Origin: CAVPKN01 sp963832835
GTDB lineage: Bacteria > Chlamydiota > Chlamydiia > Chlamydiales > JAAKFR01
NCBI GenBank assembly: GCA_963832835.1
Contig: CAWHVD010000001.1
Span: 496,001 to 560,000 of the forward strand
Length of the DNA: 64,000 nucleotides
Reading direction: 5' to 3'
The translations under genes and the position numbers were made by a program. Under the pieces are notes generated by a model, which had not been told where the DNA came from, searched no databases, and saw only the letters and a list, made by a program, of their open reading frames with translations. Of the stretch, positions 17,956 to 25,675 are shown in pieces. Every line of letters starts with the position of its first letter. Within the stretch, counting starts at the first letter, position 1.

Positions 17956-18130
17956 GCCTTTTGTGATGAACCTCCACCTGTTGTACAGTGGGATCTGCAA
18001 TCTGCAGATAAGAGCCCACATACTCCTTTCCTTCAAAGGGGATGTGTTGCAACCCGCTTTCAATCAGCCCATCAAGACAGGCTTTCAGATCGGGAGTGGC
18101 ACGCGTGCCCATAAACAGTTTTGTATGCAT
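17870..18130 (-). CDS. Possible small protein, opposite strand between pyrC and pyrD
   Basis: 86 residues from MHTKLFMGTRATPDLKACL; the frame opens nine codons earlier at 18157. The sequence looks protein-like (PFEGKEYVGSYLQIADPTVQ, then QQVEVHHKRLIDTMQSHLP), with an ordered mix of charged and hydrophobic residues. The last 28 residues lie antisense to the pyrC 3' end. There is no clear Shine-Dalgarno, and the gene would interrupt the pyrimidine cluster on the other strand. I do not recognise a family. It may be a chance frame. Confidence 0.4.
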   Translation of the reverse strand: MHTKLFMGTRATPDLKACLDGLIESGLQHIPFEGKEYVGSYLQIADPTVQQVEVHHKRLIDTMQSHLPYLRADMLPVVVFPQVFLG

Positions 18131-18173
18131 AAAAAAATATATATACATAAGCAACAATTATGAAAACATTACC

Positions 18174-18288
18174 GTGACTATTCGCGAGCCAGCAGAATGG
18201 CTAGGAAAGGCCCGCTCTGTCAAAGTGGGAGTGGATAGTCGCCACAGCGAGGTTATTAATCGATAAGATGGACTACCTAAATAATCAC
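18174..18288. mobile_element. Repeat family B, copy B2, at the pyrD start
   Basis: 115 bp from GTGACTATTCGCGAGCC to AATAATCAC, flanked by an 8-bp duplication with one mismatch (ACATTACC at 18166-18173, ATATTACC at 18289-18296). The last 21 bases encode the present start MDYLNNH of PyrD. The left flank holds an ATG (18160) that is in frame with pyrD once the element and one duplication copy are removed. Confidence 0.9.
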
Positions 18289-19401
18289 ATATTACCCTTA
18301 TGGTGGCCTGAAAAGCCCCCCATTTATGATATCCAACGCAGCTATCTAGATAATCTGGAAGAGGGCCCGTTTTTTGAGGGTCATATTCCCGATAGAGTCA
18401 GGCCGGATCAAAAGCGCTGGTTTGATTTTTTAGGCTTTAAAGTCGCATCACGCTTGGGTGTTCCTGCCGGGCCATTGCTCAATGGCCGTTGGGTCTTATT
18501 TGCCGCAGAGATGGGCTTTGACATTGTGACTTACAAAACCATCCGTAGTAAGCCCCATCCTGCACACCCTGTGCCGAATATGATTTATGTCGATACGCAA
18601 GGGCCTCTCAGCTATAGCCGCGCTCAAGAAACCTTAGTTCAGGCTAAAACCCCCCCTGCTGATATGGCCTCGCTTGCAGCAACCAATTCCTTTGGGATCC
18701 CTTCACTAGGAGCCGATTTTTTGGCAGCCGATATCGCTGCGGCAAGGAACTCTTTGGCCCCGGGTCAAGTGATGATTGTATCCGTTGTGGGTACACCTAG
18801 AGATGGAGAGGATTTCCTAGAAGATTTTGCAGTTGCTTCTCAAATCGCTCTTGCCGGCGGAGCCCAAATCATTGAAGCCGATCTCTCTTGCCCCAATGTG
18901 GTTACCTGTGAGGGAAGTCTCTTTACAAGTCCCGAGATGGTATTTGAGATCGCTAAGCGGATGAAGCGAGTGATCGGATCTATCCCCTTAGTAATCAAGG
19001 TAGGAGTGGTCGAAGATGAAGAGATCCTTCGCAAAGTCATGCTTGCAGCGGCACGCGGAGGTGTCGAGGCCATCTGTGGGATCAACACTATGAGTATGAA
19101 AGTGGTCAAAGAAACAGGTGAGCCGGCCCTTGGAGAAAAACGGTTACAATCGGGCGTTTGTGGCGGCCCTATCCGTAGCGTGGCACTCGACTTTGTAAAA
19201 AATGCGCGCCACATCAATACGTCAGAAAAATTAGGCATGGTGATTATGGGCACCGGCGGCGCGATTTGTCCCGAACATTTTGATCTTTTCTTCGAAGCTG
19301 GAGCTGATATTGCCATGAGTGGTGTTGGGATGATGTGGGATCCCTATTTAGCAGCGCGTTATCATCAGTTTCACAAAGGGTCCCAAGGAGTGCAATCATG
19401 A
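18268..19401 (+). CDS. pyrD: Dihydroorotate dehydrogenase
   Basis: 377 residues. It oxidises dihydroorotate to orotate on FMN. Family signatures are ADLSCPNV, IPLVIKVGVVEDEEILRK and the phosphate-binding region near VIMGTGGAICPEHFD. The first seven codons (MDYLNNH) lie inside repeat B2. Removing B2 restores an older start MKTLPLWWPEKPP from ATG 18160. The Shine-Dalgarno for the present start is poor (GAGG about 15 nt upstream). The N-terminal region is longer than in class 1A enzymes, and the exact DHODH class is not certain. The stop overlaps the pyrE start. Confidence 0.92.
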   Translation: MDYLNNHILPLWWPEKPPIYDIQRSYLDNLEEGPFFEGHIPDRVRPDQKRWFDFLGFKVASRLGVPAGPLLNGRWVLFAAEMGFDIVTYKTIRSKPHPAHPVPNMIYVDTQGPLSYSRAQETLVQAKTPPADMASLAATNSFGIPSLGADFLAADIAAARNSLAPGQVMIVSVVGTPRDGEDFLEDFAVASQIALAGGAQIIEADLSCPNVVTCEGSLFTSPEMVFEIAKRMKRVIGSIPLVIKVGVVEDEEILRKVMLAAARGGVEAICGINTMSMKVVKETGEPALGEKRLQSGVCGGPIRSVALDFVKNARHINTSEKLGMVIMGTGGAICPEHFDLFFEAGADIAMSGVGMMWDPYLAARYHQFHKGSQGVQS

Positions 19402-20003
19402 ATCCTCAGCAAAGAGTGTGTATCCTAGAGCTCTATCGCATCGGAGCAGTGAAGTTTGGAGAGTTCACGCTTAAAAGCGGCATCGTCTCTCCCATCTATA
19501 TCGATCTACGCCTTTTAGTTTCCTATCCTGGACTACTTCAGCAAATTGCCACACTCATGTGGAATAAAGTCTCACATCGCACCTACGATCGCATCTGCGG
19601 CGTCCCTTATACCGCCCTGCCGATCGCAACGGCCATATCCCTTGCCCATTCCCTGCCTATGGTGATGCGGCGCAAAGAGGCAAAAGAGTATGGCACCAAG
19701 AAAATCATTGAAGGAGCCTTTGAGCCGGGGCATCATTGCCTGCTGATTGAAGACCTGATTACTAGCGGATCTAGCCTCTTTGAGACCATCGAGCCCCTAG
19801 AGCGTGAAGGGATGAAGGTCACGGATATCGTGGTGCTGCTAGATCGTCAGCAAGGAGGCAAAAAACGCATCGAGGATAAAGGATACACTCTCCATAGCCT
19901 TTTGACTATAAGTGATCTTTTGGAAGTCTTGGAGGAAGAAAATCAACTCTCTCAATCAACCATCCAAAACGTACACGCCTTTTTGGAGGCCAACCAATGC
20001 TAA
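19398..20003 (+). CDS. pyrE: Orotate phosphoribosyltransferase
   Basis: 201 residues from ATG 19398, which overlaps the pyrD TGA; the longer frame from 19335 is rejected. It transfers phosphoribose to orotate, giving OMP. The PRPP loop is LLIEDLITSGSSLFETIEPL, and RRKEAKEYGTKKIIEG is the flexible catalytic loop. KSGIVSPIYIDLR near the N-terminus matches the substrate loop of the UMP-synthase-like group. It overlaps pyrF by 7 nt. The order pyrE then pyrF mirrors the domain order of fused eukaryotic UMP synthase. Confidence 0.95.
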   Translation: MNPQQRVCILELYRIGAVKFGEFTLKSGIVSPIYIDLRLLVSYPGLLQQIATLMWNKVSHRTYDRICGVPYTALPIATAISLAHSLPMVMRRKEAKEYGTKKIIEGAFEPGHHCLLIEDLITSGSSLFETIEPLEREGMKVTDIVVLLDRQQGGKKRIEDKGYTLHSLLTISDLLEVLEEENQLSQSTIQNVHAFLEANQC

Positions 20004-20761
20004 GTTACTCGCAACGCGCCGATCAATCTCTAAATCCCACAGGCGGGTCGCTTCTGCGCTTGATGGATGCCAAGCAAACCAACCTTGCCTTCTCTGCCGA
20101 TGTCACCACTGCTCATGAGCTCCTTGCTTTGGCCGATCAAATCGGTCCTGAGATCTGCGTGCTCAAAACTCATATCGACATCCTGGAAGATTTCACACCT
20201 GATGTGCCCCATCGACTCAGAGAGCTCGCCGATAAACACCACTTCCTGATCTTTGAAGACCGCAAATTTGCCGACATTGGCAACACCGTCAAATGGCAAT
20301 ACCAAGATGGCATCTACCGGATCTCTGACTGGTCAGACATCACCAACGCCCACCTCGTTCCAGGGCCTGGAATCATCGAAGGACTCAAGCAAATTGGACT
20401 GCCCAAAGGAAGAGGCTTGCTTCTGCTTGCCCAGATGAGCTCTCAAGGAACCCTTGCCAAAGGGGCGTATACCAAACAAGCTGTCACATGGGCTCAAGAA
20501 CATGCCGAGTTTGTCATCGGCTTTATCTGCATAAGCAAACTCACAGACGAGCCAGCCTTCATTCATATGACCCCAGGCGTGCAACTCCAAGAGGGCAAAG
20601 ACAATCTCGGCCAACAGTATCTGACCCCTCAACATGTTATCGGCGAGCTCCACAGCGATGTCATCATCGTCGGACGCGGTATCTACCAAGCCTCAAACCC
20701 CGTTGCCATAGCCCATCAATACCGCACAGCCGGCTGGTCAGCTTACCAATCCCGTCTTTGA
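19997..20761 (+). CDS. pyrF: Orotidine 5'-phosphate decarboxylase, URA3/UMPS-like type
   Basis: 254 residues, beginning inside the end of pyrE. It decarboxylates OMP to UMP, the last step of the pathway. The active-site array reads FEDRKFADIGNTV (Lys90, Asp93). With LKTHIDIL, AQMSSQGTL, HMTPGVQL, DNLGQQYLTP and SDVIIVGRGIY, it matches the yeast URA3/eukaryotic group rather than E. coli PyrF (DLKFHDIPNT). This points to a distinct lineage or lateral transfer. It ends 54 bp before a convergent ATPase gene; a small hairpin (ATCCTA/TAGGAT near 20800-20815) lies in the gap. Confidence 0.95.
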   Translation: MLSYSQRADQSLNPTGGSLLRLMDAKQTNLAFSADVTTAHELLALADQIGPEICVLKTHIDILEDFTPDVPHRLRELADKHHFLIFEDRKFADIGNTVKWQYQDGIYRISDWSDITNAHLVPGPGIIEGLKQIGLPKGRGLLLLAQMSSQGTLAKGAYTKQAVTWAQEHAEFVIGFICISKLTDEPAFIHMTPGVQLQEGKDNLGQQYLTPQHVIGELHSDVIIVGRGIYQASNPVAIAHQYRTAGWSAYQSRL

Positions 20762-20814
20762 TTATTGGAAGGGTAATGTGCTAAGGGCTTCTAAATAATC
20801 CTATTTTAGGATAA

Positions 20815-23499
20815 TCAACTGGAAAACTTTTTTCGAAAGAGTTGCTCAATCGCAATGACTGGGACGATGAGAAAGGTAATCAAAGCTGACATCAGTAATG
20901 ATTCGACATCTAGGCTTGCTGACTTGAATAGTTGATTCATAAACGGTAGATAAATAAAACAGGCTTGCGCGACTAAAACAGCAGAAACACCTATAAAGAG
21001 GTATCTGTTAGAGAAAAACTTTGTTTTTATGATTGGAAATTTTAGTGATCGGCAATTGAATAGATAAAAGATTTGAAAAAAAATTATAGCCGTCACTGCC
21101 ACTGTTTGCGCTTCAGAAGTGGCGATGATTTCTGAAGTTCCTCTCGCTGTTTTTGTGTAATATTCCCACAGAAATAGTCCAATAGTTCCTGTTGCCATAC
21201 ATACGGATACCGTTAGCGTTTTGAAAAGCAAAAATCCATTTAATACAGGAGCATTTTTTTTCCGTGGAGGACGATGCATGATGTCTGGTTCCATGGCTTC
21301 AAATGCGAGCGGAAGAGACAAAGCCACTGCAACTACGAGGTTTACCCAAAGAATTTGTACAGGTGACATGGGATGTAATAAGGTTTCTCCTCGGATAGGG
21401 AAAAATAAAACAGCGATCAAAATCACTAAGGCTTGGCCCAGACTGGTCGGTAAGACAAAAGCTAATGATTTGATCAAATTGTCATAGACGCGCCTCCCTT
21501 CCTCAACTGCGGTTTCGATAGTTGCAAAATTGTCATCAGCAAGGATCATATCGGCAGCCTCCTTGGCAACCTCTGTTCCTTTAATCCCCATTGCAATCCC
21601 GATATCTGCTTTTTTTAATGCTGCCGCATCATTAACTCCATCGCCGGTCATGGCCACGACAGCTCCTTCTTCCTGTAGTGTCTTCACAAGTTTGAGTTTA
21701 TGTTCCGGAGAAACGCGAGCAAACACACAATTAGTACGAGCCACGCGCTTCCATTCTTCTAAACTAAGTTGATTTATTTCATTTCCTGTGATGACTTTTG
21801 TTTCACCTAGGATGCCTAAATCTCTGCCAATTGCTTCGGCGGTTATCGGATGATCTCCAGTCACCATCTTTACTTGGATGCCAGCATCAAAACACGTTCG
21901 TAAAGCTTTATAGACCTCTTTTCTTGGAGGGTCGATCATTCCAACAATTCCTAGTAAGCTAAACCCATCCTCAAGATACTCCTCATCAAGAACGTGAAAA
22001 TCTAGTCCTTTCTTCATTGCAATTGCCAAAACGCGCATACCTTCTTTGGCCATTGATTGGATGTGGGCATGAATATTTGCATCAAATGAGTCGTTACATT
22101 TAGCAATCACTTCTTCGGGAGCCCCTTTTACAAAAAAATATTGACCTGAAGAAGAGGTGTTGAGTGTAGCCATGATCCTTTTTTCTGATTCAAAAGGAAT
22201 TACATCCTCTCGCTTCCATTCCTCCCTAAGTTTATCCTCAGTAAGACCGATTTTTCTCCCGGCAATGATCAAGGCAACTTCGGTAGGATCGCCAATGGGA
22301 GCCCATCCGTTTGGAGAGTGATCTACTGTTGCGTCACTGCATAAGATAGCTCCAGTCAGAAGTTCAATGACCTCCTCTTTTAGGTTTAAATCGTTGGAAA
22401 AAGAGATTTGTCCCTCTAAGGTGTACCCGACCCCGGAGACAAAAGAAAAACCTGATTTTGTCCAAATTTTTTGCACAGTGATTTCATTAAGAGTTAGGGT
22501 GCCCGTTTTATCGGTACAAATGATAGATGTACTTCCAAGTGCCTCTACGGCTGGTAATTGACGGATGATTGCTTGTTTGCGAGCCATTCGGTGTACTCCG
22601 ATAGAGGCAGCTATAGTCATAATGGCCGGTAATCCCTCTGGAATGGCAGCTACCGCTAAAGTGATTGCAGCTAAACCGGCTTCAAAAAGAGCAGTGCCTC
22701 GAAGATAGCCAACAAGAAACAATCCTAAACTTACGGCTAATATGACAAAAGTAATCCAGGTAGCAATTTTTCGAATCGTAATAGATAAGGGTGTCTCAAG
22801 AGTTTGAACTTGTTCTAAAAGTGTGGAGATTTTGCCAAACTCTGTTTCTAAACCCGTTGCTACCACAACACCAAGGCCAGTTCCTGCTGTTACATAGGTG
22901 CCATTGAAGGCCATCGATTTTCTCTCTGCTATCGGAGCATCTTGATGTGAGGGGCCCGCTCTTTTGTTCACCGGAACAGACTCTCCCGTGAGGGTGGATT
23001 CATCACATTGAAGATTTTTTATGGAAAACAGGCGTAAATCTGCCGGTATGCGATCTCCCGCCTGCAAAACAACAATATCTCCAGGGACGATTTGATAAGA
23101 AGGAATAAGCTTTGTGTCGGAATGGCGTATTACCGTTGTTTGTTTAGGAACTATTTCAGATAAGGCCTTAATCGTTTTATTTGCCCGATACTCCTGGATA
23201 AAACCAATCAAAGTGTTAAGTACAACTACACCAAATACAACAAGACTATCGGCAAATTTCCCAAGAAGAAGAGCCAGGAGAGTAGAAAAAATGAGGACGT
23301 ACACAAGGGGATTATTTAATTGTCTGAAAAAAATGCGAGGGATTGTCTCCGAAGTTTTTATTTGTAAAACATTTGGTCCGAACTGTTTTAGACGTTTTTT
23401 GACTTCATTTTCCTCTAAACCTGACTCAGAAGTATTTAGCTTTTGAAATATGCTTTTGTGGTCTTTAGAATGCCAATGATTCTCCAAAATTTCATTCAT
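20815..23499 (-). CDS. Cation-transporting P-type ATPase (P2, PacL/PMR1-like)
   Basis: 894 residues with an N-terminal cation-ATPase domain (LNTSESGLEENEVKKRLKQF), an actuator motif LTGESVPV, the phosphorylation site ICTDKTGTLT, the hinge MVTGDHPITAEAIG and TGDGVNDAAALKKADIGIAMG, then a C-terminal group of membrane helices. AAIPEGLP in helix 4 is the P2 ion-site motif seen in Ca2+ and Mn2+ pumps and in Na+ pumps, so the ion is not fixed by sequence. It is followed on the same strand, upstream, by an antiporter gene, which suggests an ion-homeostasis pair. This stretch looks more AT-rich than the pyrimidine operon. Confidence 0.9.
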   Translation of the reverse strand: MNEILENHWHSKDHKSIFQKLNTSESGLEENEVKKRLKQFGPNVLQIKTSETIPRIFFRQLNNPLVYVLIFSTLLALLLGKFADSLVVFGVVVLNTLIGFIQEYRANKTIKALSEIVPKQTTVIRHSDTKLIPSYQIVPGDIVVLQAGDRIPADLRLFSIKNLQCDESTLTGESVPVNKRAGPSHQDAPIAERKSMAFNGTYVTAGTGLGVVVATGLETEFGKISTLLEQVQTLETPLSITIRKIATWITFVILAVSLGLFLVGYLRGTALFEAGLAAITLAVAAIPEGLPAIMTIAASIGVHRMARKQAIIRQLPAVEALGSTSIICTDKTGTLTLNEITVQKIWTKSGFSFVSGVGYTLEGQISFSNDLNLKEEVIELLTGAILCSDATVDHSPNGWAPIGDPTEVALIIAGRKIGLTEDKLREEWKREDVIPFESEKRIMATLNTSSSGQYFFVKGAPEEVIAKCNDSFDANIHAHIQSMAKEGMRVLAIAMKKGLDFHVLDEEYLEDGFSLLGIVGMIDPPRKEVYKALRTCFDAGIQVKMVTGDHPITAEAIGRDLGILGETKVITGNEINQLSLEEWKRVARTNCVFARVSPEHKLKLVKTLQEEGAVVAMTGDGVNDAAALKKADIGIAMGIKGTEVAKEAADMILADDNFATIETAVEEGRRVYDNLIKSLAFVLPTSLGQALVILIAVLFFPIRGETLLHPMSPVQILWVNLVVAVALSLPLAFEAMEPDIMHRPPRKKNAPVLNGFLLFKTLTVSVCMATGTIGLFLWEYYTKTARGTSEIIATSEAQTVAVTAIIFFQIFYLFNCRSLKFPIIKTKFFSNRYLFIGVSAVLVAQACFIYLPFMNQLFKSASLDVESLLMSALITFLIVPVIAIEQLFRKKFSS

Positions 23500-23531
23500 C
23501 TATTAACCTAAGTAACTTGATTGATATAAAT

Positions 23532-24725
23532 TTATTTTGATTCCATCTGCAATGTATTATTGTTCCGGTTTGATAATAATTTTATTATAATCGCAACAAA
23601 AGGGCCAGTTAAAATTAAATTCACAATCAATGATAACATGGCAATCACGATTAGACTTTTGTCGATATGAGTAAGGATTTCTAGCGAGACAATAATGATC
23701 CCAGCTCCCACCTCACCGCGTGGACACATCCCGATCGACAAAGCCAATCTCTGTTTTAAACTCGCCTCTTTGCGATAGCACAATAGCGGAAACATCTTAC
23801 CTATGTTCGCTAAAACCGTGATCGCTACAACATGCAAAATCATCTCTTTGACTGAAATTCTTGATGAGGTTTGTGCGTTGAATATGCCTCCTATAGCTGG
23901 CATAGACATGCCAACAAAAAGCATGAAAATTGCGGCAATAACCCATTTTGCTATCCTTTCCGCCCTCTGCAAAAAAAACGTATGAATCCCTTCTTTAGGA
24001 TAGGCTAAAATACACCCTACAACGAATGCAGGCAGTAATATCTCAATTTGCAAAGGCGTGATGTCTTCAAGGTAATAGGTAATAGCATAAATCGACTCGC
24101 ATATGATTGTGATAAGCAAAGCATAAATGAGGACCAGATACCAGTTTATGGGTAAAAAATAGGAATGCAATCTTTTCCATGCGAGATAGATCAAGCCAAT
24201 GATGATTAACAATAAAACAATTGATTCCCACTTAAATCCAGAAATCATCATCTTAATAGGAATCAAAAGGATGATGGTGTCTAAATCATCAAAGATCGCA
24301 AGTATTCTCGCTTTTTTGTAGACCCATGTATCTTCTAAGTCCGCTGCAGCTAACATGCTAAATAGTATTCCGGCAGAAGTTGGTGCAGCGAATCGCCCTA
24401 GTAAAAGAGCATCTATCCAGATGTCGAATCGTGAAACCTTGGGATTGTGAGGAAAAAAATAAACGAAATAAAATGTACAGAAAAGCCATGGCAATGTGGC
24501 GGCTGTAAAAGCAACAAAATAATCCCATCCATAACTTTTCAAACGGCTCTTATCAATAGAAAACTCAAGCCCAACATGAATCATGATAAATGCTAAACAT
24601 ATTAAAGTTATGACTGATATCAACGGTTCTATAGCTTTTATTCTGTCTGCGTTCAAAAATGAGAGCGACTGGGAAATAAATAATCCAAAAAGCAAAAGAG
24701 CTGAAAATAAATAGACTTTTTTCAT
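23532..24725 (-). CDS. Cation/proton antiporter (CPA2-like)
   Basis: 397 residues and about 11-12 predicted membrane helices, with little outside the membrane domain. Family features are FIMIHVGLEFSID near the N-terminus, LLGRFAAPTSAGILFSML and SIGMCPRGEVGAGIIIVSL (the GEVG region of helix 10-11). It probably exchanges Na+ or K+ for protons. No regulatory RCK/TrkA domain is attached. It lies 32 bp upstream of the P-type ATPase on the same strand, a likely two-gene operon. Its upstream region has been lengthened by repeat B3, which split a hairpin. Confidence 0.85.
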   Translation of the reverse strand: MKKVYLFSALLLFGLFISQSLSFLNADRIKAIEPLISVITLICLAFIMIHVGLEFSIDKSRLKSYGWDYFVAFTAATLPWLFCTFYFVYFFPHNPKVSRFDIWIDALLLGRFAAPTSAGILFSMLAAADLEDTWVYKKARILAIFDDLDTIILLIPIKMMISGFKWESIVLLLIIIGLIYLAWKRLHSYFLPINWYLVLIYALLITIICESIYAITYYLEDITPLQIEILLPAFVVGCILAYPKEGIHTFFLQRAERIAKWVIAAIFMLFVGMSMPAIGGIFNAQTSSRISVKEMILHVVAITVLANIGKMFPLLCYRKEASLKQRLALSIGMCPRGEVGAGIIIVSLEILTHIDKSLIVIAMLSLIVNLILTGPFVAIIIKLLSNRNNNTLQMESK

Positions 24726-24782
24726 GTCTTTAAAATGAAATGGTTAGCAATCATTTCCCTTGGTAAGGAAGTGTCCAATTTA

Positions 24783-24897
24783 GTGACAATTCACGAGCCA
24801 GCAGAATCCTTAGGGCAGCCCCAGTTTGTCAAGGTGGGAGTGGATAGTCACCACAGGGAGGCTTTTAACCAAAAAGATGGATTGCCTGAATAGTTAC
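24783..24897. mobile_element. Repeat family B, copy B3
   Basis: 115 bp from GTGACAATTCACGAGCC to GAATAGTTAC with a perfect 8-bp duplication CCAATTTA (24775-24782 and 24898-24905). It entered the loop of an 11-bp inverted repeat, GAAGTGTCCAA (24768-24778) and TTGGACACTTC (24909-24919). Confidence 0.92.
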
Positions 24898-25063
24898 CCA
24901 ATTTATTGTTGGACACTTCTTAAGTTTGTCTTTGACAAGAGGCCATCGATGGAAATGCTCGATCATCCGCTATTTTGATAGATAGTCCCTTTCTATTTTT
25001 AAAGATACATCTTTTTCAGTTTGAAAATCTTTTAAGGAATATAAGTTCTTTGTAAGAAATATC

Positions 25064-25178
25064 GTGACTATTCACGAGCCAGCAGAATCCTTAGGGCAGC
25101 CCCACTTTGTCAAGGTGGGAGTGGATAGTCACCACAGAGAGGCTTTTAACCAAAAAGATGGATTACCTGAATAGTTAC
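25064..25178. mobile_element. Repeat family B, copy B4
   Basis: 115 bp from GTGACTATTCACGAGCC to GAATAGTTAC with a perfect 8-bp duplication GAAATATC (25056-25063 and 25179-25186). It is the cleanest family copy. Bases 1-12 pair with an internal GTGGATAGTCAC, enclosing a CCCAC/GTGGG hairpin. Confidence 0.93.
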
Positions 25179-25276
25179 GAAATATCTTGCAGATTGCGAT
25201 CCTTACCATTTTGTTGATTTTCAAAATGTAAAACAAGATAGCAGGACCAGAAGGATTTAATGCTTGTTAAATCTTT

Positions 25277-25594
25277 GTAACTATTCAGGTAATCCATCCT
25301 TTGGTTAATACCAATCCGTAGAAATAACACTACAAATTTAGACTGGATGGCGTGACAGATTTGGATGATCGTTTCGAAGCCTATGTTTTTGCACCTAAGC
25401 GAGAAAGGATCGTTCAAAAATGGCGTGTTATACAGTGCCACTTCATGGCTTTATTTTCTGGAAATGGTATTAGACAGCCCAAATTTGCAGTGTTATTTTT
25501 GCGGATTGGTATAAAGGCCTCTCTGTGACTATCCCCTCTCACCTTGGCAAGCGGGGCTGCCTTAATGCTTCTACTGGCTCTACCTTGCCGTTAC
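25277..25594. mobile_element. Repeat family B, copy B5, reversed and interrupted
   Basis: The left part GTAACTATTCAGGTAATCC runs to GGTTAA (25308) and the right part resumes at 25512 (AGGCCTCTCTGTGACTATC) and decays toward 25594. A C-type element with TAA duplication lies between them. No matching 8-bp duplication is visible at the outer ends, so this is an older copy. Confidence 0.75.
25309..25511. mobile_element. Composite repeat C with family-A core, inside B5
   Basis: The inverted ends TACCAATCCG and CGGATTGGTA extend to about 38 imperfectly matching bases per arm and are flanked by TAA (25306-25308 and 25512-25514). Inside lies an A core and right A end (TTCTGGAAATGGTA at about 25461), but the left A end is absent. 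Either A inserted with loss of its left arm, or A and C recombined. Confidence 0.75.
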
Positions 25595-25612
25595 AATGTT
25601 GTAAAAAAAAAC

Positions 25613-25641
25613 TTGATGTGTAATTGGTTTTCTAATATAAA
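25613..25641 (+). promoter_or_regulatory. Candidate sigma70-type promoter of glgC
   Basis: TTGATG (25613-25618) and TATAAA (25636-25641) are separated by 17 bp, about 35 bp before the glgC ATG, just outside the B5 repeat. Confidence 0.55.
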
Positions 25642-25675
25642 TTTATATGGGTGTGCGAATTAAAGAGAAGTAGTC

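Larger units (their letters stand above)
24726..25675. other. Gene-free repeat-rich interval (about 950 bp)
   Basis: It holds B3, B4 and a reversed B5, which is itself interrupted by a C element with A core. Between them lie about 166 bp (24898-25063) and 98 bp (25179-25276) of AT-rich unique sequence in which I see no gene. Short frames here (such as the minus frame at 25175-25441) are repeat translations. The glgC promoter sits at the right edge. Confidence 0.8.

Noticed and set aside
18840..19316. 158-codon minus-strand frame inside pyrD
   Set aside because: It is antisense to conserved pyrD codons, Ser/Pro/Arg-rich, and has no start signal; a shadow frame.
25175..25441. 88-codon minus-strand frame in the repeat interval
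   Set aside because: It is made of B and A repeat translations (including MDYLNSY) and has no support as a gene.
24783..25594. CRISPR array suggested by several similar repeats close together
   Set aside because: The repeats are 115 bp or more, irregularly spaced, in both orientations, each with its own target duplication, and there are no cas genes.
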